A stretch of DNA of 64,000 nt from Cyclobacteriaceae bacterium (GTDB taxonomy: Bacteria; Bacteroidota; Bacteroidia; Cytophagales; Cyclobacteriaceae): contig JAEUUG010000003.1 in the NCBI GenBank assembly GCA_016787565.1, forward strand, positions 496,001 through 560,000, written 5' to 3'. Positions 58,401 to 64,000 of the stretch are shown here, one piece after another; the first letter of the stretch is position 1; every line of letters begins with the position of its first letter. The position numbers were made by a program, and so were the translations under genes. The notes below the pieces were generated by a model. It worked only from the letters and a program-made list of their open reading frames with translations, had not been told where the DNA came from and did not search any database.

Positions 58401-60290
58401 CTACTTGTCGCGAACGATAAGCACGGGAATATCAATACGATGCCGAACTGCATCGAGTGTTGTACCGAAGATCAGATCTTTCAGGAATTGATGTCCATGA
58501 GCTCCCATTACCAATAAGTCAGCATTAAATTCTTTTACCATTTTGGGTATGATGCGCTTAGGATTTCCATAGCCAATCCGTATCTCCGCATGGTAGCCGA
58601 GGTGTGCAATTTGTTGCCGATAATTTTCCAGTGCGGCAGCGTCCTCAGTTGATTCCATATCTGCAATGTCGCTGCCATAAATCATAGCGCCCACTGTTTC
58701 GACTACATGGAAAAGAACGTAGTGTGCCGGCAGTCCTCCCTGCGCAATAGCGCTGCGGATAGCCAGGGCATCAATGGCACTGAAGTCAATACAAATGGCG
58801 ATCCGTTGATAAACAGGTTTGTCTAGATTTTCAAGTTCAACGGCTGAGCCGTGAGGAATTTTTGCTGCCCGTTCGGCTGCCCGCTTTTCAATCAACGGCT
58901 TCAATGTAATATAGAGCAGCAAGGTCAATGCAGCCAGACAAACGGGAACAACTGTAACCCATATAATCCAGGCATTTTCACCGGCATTTGCCAGCCAGCC
59001 TGAAATTTCATTGACCACCAGTTGTACATTCAGGCTTACAATAATCAGGGCAATACCCCATGCTAAAATTTTTACCCAGGGTTTGATTGCAAAAATACCC
59101 ATTGTCTTTTTATCACTGGTCAGGTGAATGAGCGGAATGACAGCAAAGCCCAATTGCAAACTTAGAATAACCTGACTGAATACCAGCAGTGCACCGGTTT
59201 CACTTTCACCATAAATCAGAATAACAAAATAAGCAGGTATGATAGCGATCAGTCGCGTAATTAACCTGCGAAGCCAGGCAGCGATGCGCAAATTAAGATA
59301 TCCTTCCATCACAATCTGCCCGGCTAGTGTACCGGTAATAGTAGAGCTTTGTCCGGCTGCTACCAACGCAACGCCAAAAAGTATGGAGGCCCAATGTGTG
59401 CCCAACAGCGGAGTAAGAAATTTATAGGCGTCCTGTATATCGGCCACTTCAAACATACCTGCTTTGAAGAAGGTTGATGCTGCTAATACTAATATGGCAG
59501 CGTTAACAAAGAAGGCGGCATTCAAGGCAATGGCAGAATCAATAAAATTGTATTTGATGGCCGACCATATCCCTCGGTCGGAATTGTCAATTCTTCGCGT
59601 TTGAACCAATGACGAATGCAGGTAGAGGTTATGCGGCATCACCGTGGCACCAATAATTCCGATGGCGATGTAAAGAGCCAGATCATTGGGTATGGAAGGA
59701 GCAAATCCTTTCATCAACTCACCCATGTCGGGTTTTGCGAAAATCATTTCAACAATAAACGCCCCCCCAATAATGGCTACCAGGCCAATGATGAAGACTT
59801 CGATTTTCCGCATGCCATAACTTTGTAAGAAGAGCAATAACAGTGTATCCAGCACGGTGAGGCTTACACCCCAGATCAGCGGAAGACCAAATAATAATTG
59901 CAGGCCAATAGCCATACCGAGAACTTCCGCCAGGTCGCATGCAGCAATAGCAATCTCCGCGAGTATCCATAGGAAGAAGTTAATCACAGGGTGGTACGTA
60001 GTACGCGAAGCTTGGGCAAGGTCGAGCTGCCGAACAATGCCCAGGCGAGCACTCAGGCTTTGAAGTAACAGCGCCATTAGGTTAGACATCAGCAGTACCC
60101 ACAGCAGGGCATATCCAAACTGACTGCCACCGGCAATATCGGTAGCCCAGTTGCCGGGATCCATGTAACCAACACTAACCAGGTAAGCGGGGCCTAAAAA
60201 CGCCAACACTTTACGCCAGCCTCTTTTTCCCCGTACATCGATTGAGGCATTGACTTCGCTTAATGATTTTTGTGATACTTTCTTCTCCAT
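58401..60290 (-). CDS. mntH: Nramp-type manganese/divalent metal transporter fused to a UspA domain
   Basis: 629 aa. Residues about 20-470 are an Nramp transporter with the TM1 metal motif DPGN (VGYMDPGNWATD) and the TM6 motif MPH (GATVMPHNLYLHS), with 11 or more helices. The C-terminal part (about 485-629) is a universal stress protein domain with the ATP-binding motif GAHGHQFLKDLIFGTT. Usp domains at the C-terminus of Nramp proteins may regulate transport. It imports Mn2+ (or Fe2+) into the cell. It is in the operon of mntR and a TonB receptor. Confidence 0.93.
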   Translation of the reverse strand: MEKKVSQKSLSEVNASIDVRGKRGWRKVLAFLGPAYLVSVGYMDPGNWATDIAGGSQFGYALLWVLLMSNLMALLLQSLSARLGIVRQLDLAQASRTTYHPVINFFLWILAEIAIAACDLAEVLGMAIGLQLLFGLPLIWGVSLTVLDTLLLLFLQSYGMRKIEVFIIGLVAIIGGAFIVEMIFAKPDMGELMKGFAPSIPNDLALYIAIGIIGATVMPHNLYLHSSLVQTRRIDNSDRGIWSAIKYNFIDSAIALNAAFFVNAAILVLAASTFFKAGMFEVADIQDAYKFLTPLLGTHWASILFGVALVAAGQSSTITGTLAGQIVMEGYLNLRIAAWLRRLITRLIAIIPAYFVILIYGESETGALLVFSQVILSLQLGFAVIPLIHLTSDKKTMGIFAIKPWVKILAWGIALIIVSLNVQLVVNEISGWLANAGENAWIIWVTVVPVCLAALTLLLYITLKPLIEKRAAERAAKIPHGSAVELENLDKPVYQRIAICIDFSAIDALAIRSAIAQGGLPAHYVLFHVVETVGAMIYGSDIADMESTEDAAALENYRQQIAHLGYHAEIRIGYGNPKRIIPKMVKEFNADLLVMGAHGHQFLKDLIFGTTLDAVRHRIDIPVLIVRDK

Positions 60291-60358
60291 CTCTCTATCG
60301 TATTAACTGTCCGTGTTTCTGTTTACCGTTTGCTCACTACTTTCAACTTTTGCTCACA

Positions 60359-62584
60359 CTATTGAATGGTATAGCGCACACCAAAAAATCCGCGTATGCC
60401 CTGAACAGGTGCATAGTTATAGCTTGTATCAAATTCAGGCGCGAACGGATCGTGCCAGTAATACAAAGGGTCCTTTGGAATAAAGTTTAAAAGATTCTTA
60501 ATACCTCCGTACAACTCCAGGTTGTTGCGAAATATTTTCGTTAGCTGAAAATTAAGCAGCGTAAACCAGGGAGATTGTTCCGGGCGAAAATCATTGGGCA
60601 CGGTAGGCAAGTGCATCGGCCCATTTATACGACCGGTGATATCCATCAGGAGGCCTGCCTGCTCGAAAGAATAGCTGATCGTATAGGTGCCGGAGAATAC
60701 TGGTGCAAAAAGCTGGGGTGTTTTGGTTGAAGTAGCTAATTCATTCGTTACCTGAAAAACATCCATCAGCGTAATGCCGGTCATGATCTTCAATGAATTG
60801 ATCATGGCGAATTCCGCATTCAGGGTTATCCCATTCGAGATGGCATGTCCGTCCAGGTTATCATAAATGATGGCTTCGGGATTGGTCAGATAATCGCCTA
60901 CAATCTTATTGGTGAAATAGGTGTAAAAGATACTGGCATCCAGGCCCAGGTATCCGCTGGTAAAAGGAATATTGGTGGCCTGATTCAGATTGATATTCCA
61001 TGATTGTTCCGGCAGCAATTCACTTTTAATGATCACTTCGCGCGCACCGGTTAAGGCAGCATGATCTTCTGTAAAAAGATTGACTACGCGAAAGCCATTA
61101 CCCATACTGAGACGTGTAGTATTGTTTTTATTGGCGGCATATTTAAAACTTAATCGGGGCGAAAAAATATTTCCATGCTGATTGTGGTGGTCATACCGAA
61201 GCCCTGCAAGCGTAGTAAGTTTTTTTGTGAGGCTGATTTCATCCTGAAGGAATATACCGGGAAGGTATGTTTTCATGGGCTGATTGACAGGGTCATTATC
61301 ACGCGATGCGGTGCCGGCTGTATTATCGTCATACCGTGTAAACCGGAAGGGTAGCCCTACAAGCAAATCATGCTGCTTAATTTTTTTATCCCAACGAACC
61401 TGTGCGAAGGCTACATGCTGGTTGGCGGCATACCGTATTGTACCATAGTAAGAATCCTGAACATGATAATTATAAGAGTAGTCAATGAAAATTGATTCGG
61501 AGGTAGGAAGCTGGAATTTCCCCAGCAACTCAGCACGGTTTGTGTAAATCGATTCGCCATAAACCTGATCGCTTCCGCGGAAATTTCTATTCCATTGAAG
61601 TTCACCGCCCCAGCGGTCTTCATACACATACCGCGCGGCAAGGGAAGCTTGTCGGTTTTGGTCGCGGTGGAAATCCCATTTATTGAAAATCGAAATCCGT
61701 TGTTGCAGCGTAACATCGGTAAAGTTGTCGCTGTTCTTGTCAATTTTATTGGAGTAGTTAAAATAATTTAGTCCTACGAGCGATGACGACTTTTTTACCA
61801 TCTGTTTCGCGGCCACATCCAGGTTATATTCCCCATACGAGGTCATCAACAGATCAGTCTTCACGCGAGGTGCGAGCGAAGCTTCTTTAGTAATGATGTT
61901 GATTATTCCGCCAACGGCTTCTGAACCGTAAAGTGTAGAGGCTGGCCCCTTCACCACTTCAATGCGTTTCACTAAACTGTTGGGAATTCCGGAAAGCCCA
62001 TAGACTGTCGCCAGACTGCTCACAATGGGCATGCCATCGATGAGTACCATAGTATAAGGCCCTTCCATTCCGTTGATATGGATATCACCTGTATTGCACA
62101 CGTTGCAGTTGAGTTGCGGTTGAACACCATTGATCATGGAAAGGGATTCAAAGAGACTGGGTGTAGGATTTTTCAGAAAAAGTGCAGGGGAATAAATTTC
62201 AACTGGAATCGGAGAATTCATTTTCGAAACTTCTTTCATGGTACCTGAAAGCACCATCACTTCGCTTAAGTTGCTAACATCTTCGCGCAGGTGAACATTA
62301 ACTTTCAGTTGACTACCGCTGATCAGAAGGGTATCCGGTTGGTAACCGACATACGAGGTCACTAGTTTTACTGTAGGAAGATCATCCGGAACGTTGAGTT
62401 TAAAAAAACCTTTCACATCGGTAGTAGTCCCTAGGCGGGTTCCGGCAATGTGAAGATTGACAAAGGCTAGCGGCTCACGATTTTCAAAACCAGTAACATA
62501 ACCGGTAACTTGGCGATATTGTGCCGAAGCAAAGCCCGGTAGCAACACCACTATACTTACCAGTATGTTCCAGACTTTTCTCAT
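60359..62584 (-). CDS. TonB-dependent outer-membrane receptor, probably for metal
   Basis: 741 aa. Signal peptide, then a carboxypeptidase-regulatory-like domain (about 23-105), a plug domain (about 110-225) with the unusual cysteine pair NCNVCNTGDIHINGMEGPYT, and a 22-strand-type barrel to the end (FGVRYTIQ). The CxxC in the plug may bind metal or a metal chelate. It is between the DtxR-type regulator and the Nramp transporter in one operon, so it most likely brings manganese, iron or a chelate across the outer membrane. Ligand is inferred. Confidence 0.92.
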   Translation of the reverse strand: MRKVWNILVSIVVLLPGFASAQYRQVTGYVTGFENREPLAFVNLHIAGTRLGTTTDVKGFFKLNVPDDLPTVKLVTSYVGYQPDTLLISGSQLKVNVHLREDVSNLSEVMVLSGTMKEVSKMNSPIPVEIYSPALFLKNPTPSLFESLSMINGVQPQLNCNVCNTGDIHINGMEGPYTMVLIDGMPIVSSLATVYGLSGIPNSLVKRIEVVKGPASTLYGSEAVGGIINIITKEASLAPRVKTDLLMTSYGEYNLDVAAKQMVKKSSSLVGLNYFNYSNKIDKNSDNFTDVTLQQRISIFNKWDFHRDQNRQASLAARYVYEDRWGGELQWNRNFRGSDQVYGESIYTNRAELLGKFQLPTSESIFIDYSYNYHVQDSYYGTIRYAANQHVAFAQVRWDKKIKQHDLLVGLPFRFTRYDDNTAGTASRDNDPVNQPMKTYLPGIFLQDEISLTKKLTTLAGLRYDHHNQHGNIFSPRLSFKYAANKNNTTRLSMGNGFRVVNLFTEDHAALTGAREVIIKSELLPEQSWNINLNQATNIPFTSGYLGLDASIFYTYFTNKIVGDYLTNPEAIIYDNLDGHAISNGITLNAEFAMINSLKIMTGITLMDVFQVTNELATSTKTPQLFAPVFSGTYTISYSFEQAGLLMDITGRINGPMHLPTVPNDFRPEQSPWFTLLNFQLTKIFRNNLELYGGIKNLLNFIPKDPLYYWHDPFAPEFDTSYNYAPVQGIRGFFGVRYTIQ

Positions 62585-62586
62585 TG

Positions 62587-63243
62587 TTATTCGGTTACCA
62601 TTAGGTTGCTTGCGGCATCGCGCGAGATGAATACTTTTTTCTTTCCATCCAGTTGTATTTCCAGCGAGCCATCAAACTCCACGCGTTCCAGCACCATAAT
62701 GCCCACACCGATATAGATTCCTATTTTATTGAGGTATTGCAAAAAGGATGGCGATCCTTGCTTAACCGATTGTACGGTGCTTTTCTTTTTTAAGAGCAGG
62801 TCTGTGAGCAGAATGTGCCGTACCGCTTTAATCTTTCCATGTTTATCGGGTATGGAGTGCCCGTGCGGGTCAGCGGTAGGATAGCCAAGAAATTCATCGA
62901 GTTTTTCGATCAGCAATGCTGATTGAATGTGCTCAAGTTGTTCGGCTACATCGTGCACTTCATCCCAGTTAAAACCAAGTTTGCTAACCAGAAATGTTTC
63001 CCACAACCGGTGCTTCCGGATGATGGTTAACGCTTCTGCCTTCCCTTGTTTGGTAATTTTTACTCCGTAGTATTTTTCATACGAAATCAGGCTTTTGGCC
63101 GATAGCTTTTTGATCATGTCGGTTACTGATGCTGCCTTGGTATTCATCGACTCAGCCAGTTCGTTGGTGAGCACGGCTTTCGACCCACCATTGGAAAGGT
63201 GGTAAATGGACTTAAGGTAGTTCTCTTCTGTAAAACTGAGCAT
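62587..63243 (-). CDS. mntR: DtxR/MntR-family metal-dependent transcription repressor
   Basis: 218 aa. N-terminal winged helix (SFTEENYLKSIYHLS, AVLTNELAESMNTKAASVTDMIKKL), metal-binding and dimerisation domain (ETFLVSKLGFNWDEVHDVAEQLEHIQS) and a C-terminal SH3-like/FeoA domain. These repressors bind metal and shut off uptake genes. It is first in the operon mntR-TonB receptor-Nramp-Usp and has a perfect dyad 32 nt upstream, so it probably represses its own operon. Confidence 0.93.
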   Translation of the reverse strand: MLSFTEENYLKSIYHLSNGGSKAVLTNELAESMNTKAASVTDMIKKLSAKSLISYEKYYGVKITKQGKAEALTIIRKHRLWETFLVSKLGFNWDEVHDVAEQLEHIQSALLIEKLDEFLGYPTADPHGHSIPDKHGKIKAVRHILLTDLLLKKKSTVQSVKQGSPSFLQYLNKIGIYIGVGIMVLERVEFDGSLEIQLDGKKKVFISRDAASNLMVTE

Positions 63244-63274
63244 AGCCCGTAATTTGGATATACGAAAATAAATA

Positions 63275-63290
63275 TTTAGACGAGTCTAAA
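63275..63290. promoter_or_regulatory. Dyad operator of the metal operon (MntR box)
   Basis: Perfect palindrome TTTAGAC-GA-GTCTAAA, 32 nt upstream of the mntR ATG, followed by another half-site ATTTAGGC at about 63295. It resembles DtxR/MntR boxes, and the gene next to it codes for a protein of that family. Confidence 0.7.
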
Positions 63291-63333
63291 AAAATATTTA
63301 GGCACAATAATAACCTCAATCGATTGCGGGGGA

Positions 63334-64000
63334 TTACAACAGGCTTTTTACGACTGTAAGAAATTTTATTTCCTCACCGTCCCACGTGATGTTTTCTGGA
63401 GTTTTCTCATAAAAGGATTGGTGCCGAAGGGCATCCAGAATGGAATGGGGCATGATGTTATTCGCATCAAAGGGAATGGCGGCACAATAGGGTTCGCACA
63501 AGTCAACCCAGGGTTTGTGGTTGATGAGGATGATGGGCAATTGGTGACCAAAATATTCGTATACCTTCGTGGGTGTTGAATTTTCAGTTGATGGATTAAT
63601 GGTGTAGGCAACGATACCTGCATCTGCGGATTGAATGGCCTGAAGAATGGTTGGGTGAGGTACGAGGGTATCCCCCCCGATTAACGTGATGAAGGGTTTA
63701 TCCTGAATGGCTTTTCTGATTTTTTCCAGAAAAGAAGTTTGAGCAGCATATCCGATTATCGTTAGCGAAACAGCTGGGTTTAGTTGATGTAGGGCTGTTG
63801 CTATGTGAATTGCAGTGAGTACTCCTGTTGACTCCGCTAACGTGCCGCTGAAAAGCAATGCTGGAGCCGTTGGAGGCTTCACCCGGGTTGAAGCAATAGG
63901 GTGCTGTAGTTTTACCTTATTCTCAATAATGGTTTTCCGGTCGCCCGGAAAGTTCAGTTCCTGTTCATAGGCGCGTTCCGCGAGAAAAAAATGATCGATG
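63334..64000 (-). CDS. Glycosyltransferase, partial (N-terminus off the right edge)
   Basis: About 222 C-terminal residues are in the window. A GTG at 63882 is not the true start, as the frame continues without stop to the edge with IDHFFLAERAYEQELNFP. The C-terminal GT-B domain shows LLFSGTLAESTGVLTAIHIA, LTIIGYA and the nucleotide-sugar motif STPTKVYEYFGHQLPIILI. It should use a nucleotide sugar in the cytosol; the partner sugar is unknown. It is on the same strand as the metal operon, 90 nt upstream, but the MntR-like box lies between, so transcription is likely separate. Confidence 0.85.
   Translation of the reverse strand, partial: IDHFFLAERAYEQELNFPGDRKTIIENKVKLQHPIASTRVKPPTAPALLFSGTLAESTGVLTAIHIATALHQLNPAVSLTIIGYAAQTSFLEKIRKAIQDKPFITLIGGDTLVPHPTILQAIQSADAGIVAYTINPSTENSTPTKVYEYFGHQLPIILINHKPWVDLCEPYCAAIPFDANNIMPHSILDALRHQSFYEKTPENITWDGEEIKFLTVVKSLL

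Noticed and set aside
1-64000. tRNA, rRNA, CRISPR and insertion sequences
   Set aside because: I read the intergenic stretches for cloverleaf, rRNA-like text, spacer arrays and transposase frames and saw none; a covariance-model search would be needed to exclude small RNAs.

Overview
The window looks like a chromosomal stretch of a Bacteroidota bacterium, most likely of the order Cytophagales. The signs are type IX secretion (T9SS) C-terminal sorting domains, a TonB-dependent receptor with an N-terminal carboxypeptidase-regulatory domain, MacB/FtsX-type orphan permeases, Bacteroidota-type small stress proteins, and start codons without Shine-Dalgarno sequences. I see no rRNA, tRNA, CRISPR array, phage or insertion sequence.

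Layout. 1-10.3 kb: housekeeping and membrane genes (a Gfo/Idh/MocA oxidoreductase cut by the left edge, an orphan MreB with a PlsC-like acyltransferase, a histone-H1-like protein, a GAF/PAS membrane sensor, purine nucleoside phosphorylase, a lone receiver protein, a fatty acid hydroxylase, an FtsX-type permease). 10.5-22 kb: secreted proteins, namely a 2501-aa subtilase with three exact-period 112-aa repeats and a T9SS tail, a protein with two CBM3 modules, a CBM9-like protein and an esterase lipoprotein. 22.4-28.9 kb: an Mla-type lipid-transport operon (mlaE, mlaF, mlaD) with a coiled-coil lipoprotein, divergent from a POTRA/beta-barrel protein. 29-57 kb: a general-stress island with CsbD, YtxH, YceI, lmo0937-like, OmpA/glycine-zipper, manganese catalase, DUF892, CHRD, LysM, DUF4142 and DUF2383-like proteins. 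In its middle sit a sigma-54-type response regulator, its histidine kinase and another receiver protein. The island also holds an operon of a glycosyltransferase, UDP-galactopyranose mutase, a GH1-RmlD fusion and a second GH1. 57-64 kb: mnmE behind a metal-uptake operon (MntR, TonB receptor, Nramp-Usp fusion), and a glycosyltransferase cut by the right edge.

Main discovery. Fifteen transcription units between 22.4 and 56.8 kb carry TGGCA(T/C), the sigma-54 -24 element, at 35-55 nt before the start codon. Six sites continue as TGGCAYN-N4-TTHC, so the usual TTGC of the -12 box is altered. Several have an upstream dyad GTG-N12-CAC at a nearly constant 58-80 nt. The gene for the sigma-54-type activator in the middle has the same arrangement (CGGCAT, dyad 70 nt upstream). 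I infer an autoregulated enhancer-dependent envelope/oxidative stress regulon that joins the Mla system to the stress island. I did not see the motif at the equivalent position before the genes in the first 22 kb or before the metal operon.
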